Positions 1 to 5,456 of a stretch of 9,250 nt of DNA are shown piece by piece. The position numbers and the translations under genes are program-made. The DNA is taken from the NCBI GenBank assembly GCA_030590605.1, contig JAUUYB010000035.1, positions 1 through 9,250 of the forward strand. The letters are read 5' to 3'. The notes beneath the pieces were generated by a model. The model had not been told where the DNA came from and ran no database searches. It saw only the letters and a list, made by a program, of their open reading frames with translations. This stretch comes from Candidatus Woesearchaeota archaeon. GTDB lineage: Archaea > Nanobdellota > Nanobdellia > Woesearchaeales > JAUUYB01. Positions within the stretch are counted from its first letter, which is position 1; every line of letters starts with the position of its first letter.

Positions 1-168
1 TCTCACATGCCAGATGTAGCTCCGAATCAAGCCAGGAAACTCTTAGATGAAGGCGCTATACTTATTGATGTACGCACCCCAGCAGAATATCGTGAAGAAC
101 ATATCACTAATGCACGTCTGATCGTGCTTGACAAAGATTTTTCTGAAAATATCCGTTTCGTCAAATGA
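1..168 (+). pseudogene. Truncated rhodanese-like domain, catalytic loop missing
   Basis: Frame 1 is open from the window edge to a TGA at 166-168. A possible start is the ATG at 7-9, but the gene may begin upstream. The peptide has the rhodanese N-terminal half: a helix (QARKLLDEGA), the strand and conserved LIDVRTPAEYREEHITNAR segment (the CH2A-type motif), then LDKDFSENI. Single-domain rhodaneses are about 100 residues and carry the active-site Cys loop (CxxGxR type) about 20 residues further on. Here the frame stops after about 55 residues, and I see no Cys loop in any plus frame before 260. Sulfurtransferase activity is therefore unlikely. A decayed gene or 3' truncation is the simplest reading; a functional half-domain is possible but less likely. 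Confidence 0.6.
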
Positions 169-201
169 CCTCTTGGTCGTAATCTTTCTAGCCAAGAAAT
201 C

Positions 202-209
202 TATTTATA
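202..209 (+). promoter_or_regulatory. Archaeal TATA box for the PurM-like/yjbQ operon
   Basis: TATTTATA is centred near 206. Transcription starting about 25 nt downstream (near 231) would leave a leader of about 30 nt that includes the Shine-Dalgarno site at 248-254. Position and composition fit an archaeal TBP site. The call rests on the motif alone. Confidence 0.5.
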
Positions 210-247
210 CCTAATTTCAGGCAGCCTCCATAAAAAGAGGAGTTCTA

Positions 248-254
248 GGGAGGG
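248..254 (+). promoter_or_regulatory. Shine-Dalgarno site for the PurM-like gene
   Basis: GGGAGGG lies 6 nt before the ATG at 261 and matches the archaeal anti-SD sequence. It supports 261 as the start codon. Confidence 0.7.
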
Positions 255-260
255 ATATAA

Positions 261-1814
261 ATGAATGACAAACAATGGTATAATACTGAGATCATAGATG
301 TGGATTCACGGCTCGCGGAAGGTTTTGGCGGAGTCAAGCACAAGACAATAGGTTTCGGAGATAGCGAATTCATCAAGGTCCACACCAATAAGTTAAAGGA
401 TCTCGGATTCCAGCTCGCGAAAGGATACAATCTCGCATATATCCCTGACAGCGGGAACCATGAATTTAGTTCCTATGACGAATTGACCAGCGGTCTCGTA
501 AACAAGCTTGCCGGACACGAAAAACATCTCGCTCATGCCTTCAGAGGGGCTAATGTCCGAGCGATAGGCTTCACTGACATCGTAGACTGGGGAGATGACG
601 GCAAAGACGAGGCGAATGAGCGCGCAGCCCTCTTAGGCCTCGAGAATGCCTGTTTGGAAAACAGACTCGTCAATTTCAATGGCGAATCAGCAGTCATGCC
701 AGGCAGATTTGAGCATGCCACAATAACCGGTACAGGATTCTATGCTGTCTATAATGTGGAACCCGGAACCTACATCATAGAGGCAGAAGGACGAAAGATC
801 CCAGTCATCATCGCGGATACAGAAGGGATGATAGTCTATGTCTGCTGCGATGGGACCGGATCGAAGCCTGATGAAAACGTCGAACGCATATTCATGCCGC
901 TTGACAGCACGATGGATCTCATCGCCATGTCAAAAGACGATGCAGCGAAATACAGGGTCTCACGGGATCTTGGGCTTGCAGCCACAATAGACCTCGCTCT
1001 AGGTCATGGAGCCGAAGGAAATGAACTCGAGACTCTCCTATCCGCTTACTCCCACGCCCTCCAGAACGCCAAAACCTCTTTTCCATCGATGGGACCATTT
1101 ATCCTGAATCATACAGACACAACAGGAGTGCTGCGCGGGTATGGAAAGGCGCATATCAATCCGAACTCGACATCGGTAACATTACTCACAGAGAAGGACT
1201 TCTTCGAGCCGCCAGAAGCAAAGGAAGGAAATAGCCTCTATGTAATCATCATGCCTTATGCAAATCTACAAAGACATATCAATATGACATTTTGTTTCCC
1301 CTCTACGCTCAAGTCGAACGGGAACTCGCAGATCAGGAAGGACTTTCCCACTATTTTTGGTTCAGACTTCCATCTTCATCCACAAGGGCGATTATATACC
1401 CTCATGGCTGCGCAGGGAACAAATGTCCTATATGAACCTATGCAGGAATCGCTGAAAACAGGAGCATCCCAAGTAAGTCACATCACAGGAGGGGGGCTTG
1501 ACAAGAAGTGTGCCAGGGAGATCGGCAGGTACGGACTTGGCGGACGTTTCCATATCCCCTATGACCTAAACCCTGTCCACATGCTGCTCAGGGACCATAA
1601 TGAATTCACAGCTACTGAGATGGCAAACAAATTCGCACTCTTCGAAGGCTGGGTCGCTGTGTCGGATGCATACGCCAAAGAAGTCGGCAATGCCTGGCGT
1701 AAAAGAGGGTTTCTCTTCGAGAAAGCAGGGACCATAGAAAAAACAGACACCTCGACCTTCACTTTCGCTTCGATGCCCGGGGAAGAAGCAACATTTATGT
1801 ATAATAAAAAATAA
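261..1814 (+). CDS. purM: PurM-superfamily (AIR synthase-like) protein with atypical, apparently duplicated N-terminal module
   Basis: 517 residues, against about 340 for ordinary PurM (phosphoribosylformylglycinamidine cyclo-ligase, FGAM + ATP to AIR). The C-terminal part is clearly PurM: LKSNGNSQIRK at 350-360 corresponds to the SSGxHSNGYSLVRK segment, HITGGGLD sits at 407-414, and 452-495 matches the EMYxxFN-to-end block. The N-terminal part is unusual. NGESAVMPG (140-148) plus GTGFYAV (157-163) correspond to the family's GGETAEMPG...AGFxVGV. DGTGSK (197-202) and DLIAMSKDDAA (219-229) correspond to DGVGTK and DLVAMCVNDL, yet these normally come before GGETAEMPG. I read this as A1-A2-B: two ATP-binding-type modules (about 55-165 and 190-345), each keeping a different half of the motifs, and one C-terminal module. 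A clean Shine-Dalgarno site supports the start. yjbQ follows after 9 nt. FGAM cyclo-ligase activity is plausible but not assured; the superfamily assignment is firm. Confidence 0.8.
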   Translation: MNDKQWYNTEIIDVDSRLAEGFGGVKHKTIGFGDSEFIKVHTNKLKDLGFQLAKGYNLAYIPDSGNHEFSSYDELTSGLVNKLAGHEKHLAHAFRGANVRAIGFTDIVDWGDDGKDEANERAALLGLENACLENRLVNFNGESAVMPGRFEHATITGTGFYAVYNVEPGTYIIEAEGRKIPVIIADTEGMIVYVCCDGTGSKPDENVERIFMPLDSTMDLIAMSKDDAAKYRVSRDLGLAATIDLALGHGAEGNELETLLSAYSHALQNAKTSFPSMGPFILNHTDTTGVLRGYGKAHINPNSTSVTLLTEKDFFEPPEAKEGNSLYVIIMPYANLQRHINMTFCFPSTLKSNGNSQIRKDFPTIFGSDFHLHPQGRLYTLMAAQGTNVLYEPMQESLKTGASQVSHITGGGLDKKCAREIGRYGLGGRFHIPYDLNPVHMLLRDHNEFTATEMANKFALFEGWVAVSDAYAKEVGNAWRKRGFLFEKAGTIEKTDTSTFTFASMPGEEATFMYNKK

Positions 1815-1823
1815 TAATTCGTC

Positions 1824-2228
1824 ATGATACATGAGATCGAGATTTCCTCATCGAAAAAGTTTGAGATCATCGACATCAACGACGCTGTTGCGAAAGCAGT
1901 ACAGGAATCGGATGTGAAAGAAGGGGTATGCCTTGTCTATATCCCTCATGCTACTGCAGCAGTGACCATCAATGAGAACGATGATCCGAATATCGGCACC
2001 GACCTTCTAAATGCTATCGATAAGATGATACCTCTGCATGCAGGCTATATCCATGACCAGATAGACAATAATGCAGCTGCACATATCAAGGCAGCTATCA
2101 TCGGCCCATCTGAGACAATACCGATCCATGACGGGCAGTTGATCATGGGAACCTGGCAGGACATCATCATCGTCGACTTCGATGGTCCAAAACGAAGGAA
2201 GGTAATCGTGAAAATCATAAATGGGTGA
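1824..2228 (+). CDS. yjbQ: YjbQ/UPF0047 family protein (thiamine-phosphate synthase-like activity)
   Basis: 134 residues, the normal size for this single-domain cytoplasmic family. Visible family signatures are CLVYIPHATAAVTINEN (36-52, with His42 and Asn50-Glu51), HDQIDNNAAAHIKA (77-90, with His87), GPSETIPIHDGQLIMGTWQ (94-112) and the terminal VDFDGPKRRKVIV. E. coli YjbQ has thiamine-phosphate synthase activity in vitro; its main role is not settled. The gene begins 9 nt after the PurM-like stop with no Shine-Dalgarno site of its own (the spacer is taattcgtc), so it is probably cotranscribed and translated by reinitiation. AIR, the PurM product, is the precursor of the thiamine pyrimidine in the ThiC route, which makes the pairing suggestive. 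Family assignment is firm; function here is inferred. Confidence 0.93.
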   Translation: MIHEIEISSSKKFEIIDINDAVAKAVQESDVKEGVCLVYIPHATAAVTINENDDPNIGTDLLNAIDKMIPLHAGYIHDQIDNNAAAHIKAAIIGPSETIPIHDGQLIMGTWQDIIIVDFDGPKRRKVIVKIING

Positions 2229-2253
2229 TGTGCTACTTTTTAGCACACTTTTT
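2229..2253 (+). terminator. Hairpin plus T-tract terminator after yjbQ
   Basis: A perfect 7-bp stem, TGTGCTA (2229-2235) with TAGCACA (2241-2247), encloses a CTTTT loop and is followed by CTTTTT. It begins at the base after the yjbQ stop codon and lies upstream of the thioredoxin promoter, so it should separate the two transcription units. T-rich tracts are the main archaeal termination signal; the stem may add stability. Confidence 0.7.
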
Positions 2254-2268
2254 CACTCAACCGCTTCA

Positions 2269-2276
2269 TTTAAATA
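2269..2276 (+). promoter_or_regulatory. TATA box for thioredoxin
   Basis: TTTAAATA is centred near 2272. A transcript start near 2298 would leave a leader of about 27 nt containing the GAGGTG ribosome-binding site. It lies just past the yjbQ terminator. Confidence 0.6.
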
Positions 2277-2311
2277 CGAATCCCCCAATCACACCAATAT
2301 CAACTAATTTT

Positions 2312-2317
2312 GAGGTG
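2312..2317 (+). promoter_or_regulatory. Shine-Dalgarno site that fixes the thioredoxin start
   Basis: GAGGTG sits 7 nt before the ATG at 2325. An in-frame TTG at 2310 would lengthen the protein by five residues but would overlap this site, so 2325 is preferred. Confidence 0.75.
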
Positions 2318-2324
2318 TAACGAA

Positions 2325-2645
2325 ATGAGTATAGAACAACTGACTGAAGACAACTTCGAATCCAAACTGAAAGATAACTCCCCTATAATCGTTGATTTTT
2401 GGGCGTCTTGGTGCGGACCATGTATGATGATGAGCCCGGTATTTGAAGAACTTTCCGGAGATTACAAAGACAAACTGACATTCGGGAAAGTCAATACCGA
2501 AGAAGCACCTAATGTCGCTTCGAAGAACAATATCATGAGCATCCCCTGCCTTGTAGTATTCAAAGACGGAAAAGAAATCGACAGGATTGTAGGCGCAATG
2601 CCTAAAGAGGCGCTCAAACAAAAGATCGATACTATAATAGGGTGA
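2325..2645 (+). CDS. trx: Thioredoxin
   Basis: 106 residues, a complete thioredoxin fold and the usual length. The active site is WCGPC (29-33), preceded by the buried Asp24 in VDFWASW. The cis-proline is Pro74 in SIPC, and the GxxxxE/L end helix is present. There is no signal peptide, so it is a cytoplasmic dithiol-disulfide oxidoreductase, reduced by a partner reductase not seen in this window. One oddity: the residue after the cis-proline is Cys75, where E. coli thioredoxin has Thr. That position lies against the CGPC site, so a third thiol near the active site is possible. The gene has its own promoter and terminates inside the 3' end of alaX on the opposite strand (14 bp overlap). Start choice is set by the GAGGTG site. 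Confidence 0.95.
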   Translation: MSIEQLTEDNFESKLKDNSPIIVDFWASWCGPCMMMSPVFEELSGDYKDKLTFGKVNTEEAPNVASKNNIMSIPCLVVFKDGKEIDRIVGAMPKEALKQKIDTIIG

Positions 2646-3345
2646 AGTACACCCTTCTATTTGATTTTCCTTTATTTTCAGCTTTCAAGAATGTAATCTT
2701 ACCCACTTCTTCTGTACTTTTAACATGGGTACCCCCGTCGGCTTGCGAGTCGATATCACCTATGCTGACTATCCGCAAGGTCGTAATGCTTTCGGGCAAG
2801 GCCTTGGCAAGCTTGAATAAAGAAGTGTCCTTCTCTGCTTCAATTCTTGGCATATATGAGACAGCCACAGGATAGTTTTTTGATACCCACTCGTTCGCAA
2901 GAGCGAAGTAATTCCCTATCTTTTCTCGATCAAATGTCTCAAGTGAGAAATCGATACGGGACTTGTCCAGACCTAACTGGTTTCCGGTGATCTTAGCGTC
3001 AGCCTGCTTATGAAAGACTGCGGAGAGGATGTGAGCAGCAGTATGCATACGCATGAGCTTATGCCTGCGTTTCCAGTCCACTGTGCAGGATACTTCATCT
3101 CCTTCAGATAATCCTTCACATTCTACTTCATGGGATATCTCTCCAGAAAATTTTCCAACGAAGACAACTGGATATTCCTTATCATCTTTTATTATCATCC
3201 CAGTGTCGTTGGGCTGTCCTCCTCCATTGGGATAGAACGCTGTCTCTTTCAGGACCACGAATTTTCCGTCCTTTACAGAAGATACAACAGTAGTGAATTC
3301 CTTCTTATATGAATCATCAAGATACAGTGCTTCATCCATCGTCAT
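2632..3345 (-). CDS. alaX: AlaX, alanyl-tRNA editing protein
   Basis: 237 residues, the size of the medium-length AlaX class: an AlaRS-like beta-barrel part plus the editing (SAD) domain, without the AlaRS catalytic core. AlaX proteins hydrolyse mischarged Ser-tRNA(Ala) (and Gly-tRNA(Ala) in some types) in trans. Motifs seen are [13 protein letters not shown] (37-49, the AlaX GGGQP hallmark), HTAAHIL with zinc ligands His101 and His105, the RIDF strand (130-133), and [11 protein letters not shown] (201-211). In AlaRS editing domains the last motif is usually CGGTH; here Asp203 occupies the Cys position and His207 is kept. It starts 41 nt downstream of the CNNM-type gene stop, has no Shine-Dalgarno site, and has its own TATA box 25 nt before the ATG, so a leaderless message is likely. 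The ATG at 3339 (Met3) is an alternative start. Confidence 0.92.
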   Translation of the reverse strand: MTMDEALYLDDSYKKEFTTVVSSVKDGKFVVLKETAFYPNGGGQPNDTGMIIKDDKEYPVVFVGKFSGEISHEVECEGLSEGDEVSCTVDWKRRHKLMRMHTAAHILSAVFHKQADAKITGNQLGLDKSRIDFSLETFDREKIGNYFALANEWVSKNYPVAVSYMPRIEAEKDTSLFKLAKALPESITTLRIVSIGDIDSQADGGTHVKSTEEVGKITFLKAENKGKSNRRVYFTLL

Positions 3346-3365
3346 TCAAACGTTTCAAAGAATGG

Positions 3366-3374
3366 ATATTAAAA
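3366..3374 (-). promoter_or_regulatory. TATA box for alaX (leaderless spacing)
   Basis: On the minus strand TTTTAATAT is centred about 25 nt before the alaX ATG. That spacing would place the transcript start at or next to the start codon, matching the lack of a Shine-Dalgarno site. The element overlaps the gap just after the CNNM-type gene. Confidence 0.45.
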
Positions 3375-3386
3375 TGTTATGAAATA

Positions 3387-4613
3387 TCATCCTTTCACAA
3401 CACGTACTTCAGTGATTCTCTGCTCATCCGCATGCTCAACAATAAAGGTGGTCTTCTTTACAACTATTTTTTCCCCAACTTTCGGGATCTCTCCTATTTC
3501 CTTCAGGATCATACCTGATATCGTATCATAGTCCTCTGATTCCTTCAGCTTCAGTCCGAGCTGTTCGTTGACCTCATCAATCCTGAGACCCCCATTTATG
3601 ATCCATACATTGGGGCTGATCTTCTTTACGAGCACTTCCTTCTTGTCGCTCTCGTCATAAATCTCTCCCACAATCTCTTCCAGGATATCTTCAATCGTAA
3701 CAAGACCTGTGACACTTCCATACTCATCTACAACAATAGCGATATGGATCTTCTTTTTCTGGAAATCTTTCAGCAGTTCATCTATCTTCTTCTGTTCAGG
3801 GATGAATAACGGTTTTTTCATGATCGTCTTTATCTTAGTCCGAGTCTTGCCGTGTGCAATACATTCGAACATATCCTTGGCGAACAATACGCCTACGATA
3901 TCGTCGTCTTCGAATACAGGAATCCTTGATCTGCCTTCATTGAATACCTCATCAGTCACCTCTTTCACATTATCTGTCGAATCAACAGAAAAGAAATCGA
4001 CACGAGGAGTCATTATCTCTGACACTTCGGTATCGTCAAATTTCAGGATACTATTGATCATCCTGCGCTCTTCTTTCTCAATGGTCCCGGATTCCTCACC
4101 CAGGGATACTACACTCTTGATCTCCTCTTCTGTAACCTTCTCTTCCATCTTGGCCTTGAAGACCTTCGCAAGAAAACGCGTGAACACATCAAGAACCAGG
4201 ATGACTGGATAGAACACTAACCCCATGATCCTAAGAGGTACTGCAGCTATGCGGGTTACAAGCCTTTTGTGACCGATCGCAAGAGTCTTTGGAGTGATCT
4301 CTCCGAATATGAGGATAAGCAAGGTCATTATTCCTGTAGCGATGCCTAATGCATTAGATTCAAATGTTTTCATTGCAAGGCTTGCAGCGATAGTAGATGC
4401 AGCGATATTTACGAGATTATTTCCGATCAGGATAGTGATGACTAACTTGTGGGGATGTTCCTTAAGAAGTTTTACTGTATTGGCCCACCTCCGATCCTTA
4501 TCGATCATCCGCTTGATATCAACTGCGGTCAGTGCAAGATATGCTGCTTCTACCCCAGAGAAGAATGCAGACAGCGCAATAAGAATTCCTAACAGCCATA
4601 GCTCAAATGTCAT
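3387..4613 (-). CDS. CNNM/CorC (HlyC/CorC) family membrane protein with CBS pair
   Basis: 408 residues, complete. The N-terminal DUF21 membrane domain (about 1-150) has three or four hydrophobic segments and the family motifs SAFFSGVEAA (15-24), GNNLVN (64-69) and GEITPKT (104-110). A linker helix rich in Glu/Lys (about 155-195) leads to MTPR (201-204), then two CBS domains (about 205-262 and 267-322, with RSRIPVF at 228-234 and VDEYGSVTGLVTIEDILEEI at 295-314). The C-terminal CorC_HlyC module spans about 325-408 (GGLRIDEVNEQLG, DTISGMIL, GEKI). Family members act in divalent cation (mainly Mg2+) export or homeostasis, with CBS domains binding adenine nucleotides; the substrate here is not shown by sequence. 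It may share a transcript with alaX downstream. The start has no Shine-Dalgarno site but lies 37 nt from a TATA box. Confidence 0.93.
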   Translation of the reverse strand: MTFELWLLGILIALSAFFSGVEAAYLALTAVDIKRMIDKDRRWANTVKLLKEHPHKLVITILIGNNLVNIAASTIAASLAMKTFESNALGIATGIMTLLILIFGEITPKTLAIGHKRLVTRIAAVPLRIMGLVFYPVILVLDVFTRFLAKVFKAKMEEKVTEEEIKSVVSLGEESGTIEKEERRMINSILKFDDTEVSEIMTPRVDFFSVDSTDNVKEVTDEVFNEGRSRIPVFEDDDIVGVLFAKDMFECIAHGKTRTKIKTIMKKPLFIPEQKKIDELLKDFQKKKIHIAIVVDEYGSVTGLVTIEDILEEIVGEIYDESDKKEVLVKKISPNVWIINGGLRIDEVNEQLGLKLKESEDYDTISGMILKEIGEIPKVGEKIVVKKTTFIVEHADEQRITEVRVVKG

Positions 4614-4645
4614 TGTCGTTATAGGTCTTTAAAAAACGCATTTGG

Positions 4646-4654
4646 TATTTAAAT
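4646..4654 (-). promoter_or_regulatory. TATA box for the CNNM-type gene
   Basis: ATTTAAATA on the minus strand is centred about 37 nt before the ATG, predicting a leader of about 10 nt. The inverted repeat at 4657-4723 ends 2 nt upstream of it, so that structure lies outside a transcript starting here and would overlap the BRE position. Confidence 0.55.
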
Positions 4655-4656
4655 CT

Positions 4657-4723
4657 ATTGAAAATCTCGCATAGAGATTTTTATTGGGGGCTAGTACCCC
4701 GTCTTTCAGGCGAGATTTTCAAT
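4657..4723. repeat. 14-bp inverted repeat with competing internal hairpins
   Basis: ATTGAAAATCTCGC (4657-4670) is perfectly inverted at 4710-4723. Within it, AAAATCTC (4661-4668) can alternatively pair with GAGATTTT (4674-4681) across a 5-nt loop, and GGGG (4687-4690) pairs with CCCC (4697-4700) around CTAGTA. The arm at 4661-4668 cannot pair with both partners at once, so two exclusive folds exist. There is no coding potential. It could be a 3' UTR or terminator structure of the lipoprotein operon, a cis-regulatory RNA if transcription reads through into the CNNM-type gene, or part of a small mobile element. Confidence 0.7.
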
Positions 4724-4725
4724 CC

Positions 4726-4822
4726 CAAAAATTTGGGTTCACTTAATCCGCAAGCCCTATCCCCTCCCTAAAGGAAGGGGTATTCATCGGGCTTGCTATT
4801 TATTCTTGAACCCAAATTTTTG
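4726..4822. repeat. Three-level nested hairpin (possible IS200/IS605-type end or structured RNA)
   Basis: Three nested perfect or near-perfect stems share one axis. The outer is 16 bp, CAAAAATTTGGGTTCA (4726-4741) with its exact reverse complement at 4807-4822. The middle is 8 bp, GCAAGCCC (4750-4757) with 4789-4796. The inner is CCCCTCCC (4761-4768) with GGAAGGGG (4773-4780), one mismatch and a TAAA loop. CCCAAA/TTTGGG (4724-4737) can also fold locally in competition with the outer stem. On the minus strand the inner hairpin reads GAATACCCCTTCC then GGGAGGGG, resembling from memory the subterminal hairpins of archaeal IS200/IS605 (TnpB-type) elements. No transposase gene is present in the window. 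Confidence 0.7.
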
Positions 4823-4834
4823 TTATTGTTATTG

Positions 4835-4861
4835 AAATAAAAAAAAGTAAAGAAAGAAAAA
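4835..4861 (-). terminator. U-rich terminator after the lipoprotein gene
   Basis: On the minus strand the bases after the TAA stop run TTTTTC, TTTC and then a run of eight T. Such T-rich tracts are the typical archaeal terminator. The nested hairpin follows directly downstream and may assist. Confidence 0.6.
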
Positions 4862-5446
4862 TTAAGGGAACAACCGTTCTCCTTCAGCAGGGGTGTACAC
4901 AGCGGAATATTCCTCAAAACTACCCACCTTCTTGAATATCACCTTCATGAAGCCAGGATCATCAGCGTCGACTCCCTCATATCTGCTATCTTTCTCGATG
5001 TCCTGAAATTTCACTACGATAGGTTGAGGAGAGCAATCAGAATTGACATTTTCAGGCTTAATGTATTTTCCCTGCTCATAAACCACAGACCTGCTCTTCC
5101 GTTCACTCCCTATATTCTCTGTCCAGTAGATCGCTACACCCAGATTCCCCTCTGCAGGTATTATGTTTCCTTCGTCATCCAAAGGAATGAATGTGAACGT
5201 AAACCCGTCATCGAGAAAGGTCAATCCTTCAGAAGAGAAGCTATACTTAACCTCGACAATATTCAAAGCGTCCTGATCTAAATCACATACTTCAGGTTCA
5301 GTCACAACTGGTTCAGGTATCGGATCAGGGACAGGATCGGGAACCGGAGGTGGAGCCACAGGAGCCACAGGTTCTATCGGTGTAGGTTCAGGGGCTGTGC
5401 ACCCTACCATAATCGCAATCACGACAATCGCTAGAATAATTTTCAT
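4862..5446 (-). CDS. Putative lipoprotein with proline-rich linker, unknown domain
   Basis: 194 residues. The N-terminus MKIILAIVVIAIMVGC is a short hydrophobic signal ending at a lipobox-like VGC, so Cys16 is the probable lipidation site and the mature protein would sit on the outer face of the membrane. Residues 17-52 form a Pro/Val/Glu/Asp-rich linker with PVPDPVPDPIPEPV repeats. The remaining domain, about 140 residues, is acidic and beta-rich in appearance, with Cys54 and Cys139 that could form a disulfide. I do not recognise this domain. A strong AGGTGAT site overlaps the stop codon of the upstream S-layer-type gene, 8 nt separate the two genes, and translational coupling is likely, pointing to a joint role in the cell envelope. 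Confidence 0.75.
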   Translation of the reverse strand: MKIILAIVVIAIMVGCTAPEPTPIEPVAPVAPPPVPDPVPDPIPEPVVTEPEVCDLDQDALNIVEVKYSFSSEGLTFLDDGFTFTFIPLDDEGNIIPAEGNLGVAIYWTENIGSERKSRSVVYEQGKYIKPENVNSDCSPQPIVVKFQDIEKDSRYEGVDADDPGFMKVIFKKVGSFEEYSAVYTPAEGERLFP

Positions 5447-5449
5447 TGT

Positions 5450-5456
5450 ATCACCT
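5450..5456 (-). promoter_or_regulatory. Shine-Dalgarno site overlapping the upstream stop codon
   Basis: The minus strand reads TAGGTGATACAATG: the TAG stop of the S-layer-type gene shares its AG with AGGTGAT, which sits 3 nt before the lipoprotein ATG. This layout suits termination-reinitiation coupling. Confidence 0.8.

Noticed and set aside
1559..1879. Minus-strand open frames of 106 and 88 codons over the end of the PurM-like gene
   Set aside because: They are antisense to a clearly coding region, have no promoter or ribosome-binding support, and show no recognisable domain.
2226..2310. C/D box guide RNA in the yjbQ-thioredoxin gap
   Set aside because: A GTGATG-like C box occurs at the yjbQ stop, but no matching D box (CTGA) at the proper distance is present; the hairpin explains the region better.
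2310..2324. Earlier TTG start for thioredoxin
   Set aside because: It overlaps the GAGGTG ribosome-binding site that serves the ATG at 2325, and adds residues not expected in the family.
3709..4212. 167-codon plus-strand open frame inside the CNNM-type gene
   Set aside because: Ser/Thr/Ile-rich translation typical of an antisense shadow; the opposite strand encodes a complete, conserved protein.
4657..4822. CRISPR array or tandem repeats
   Set aside because: The repeats here are inverted pairs, not regularly spaced direct repeats with unique spacers.
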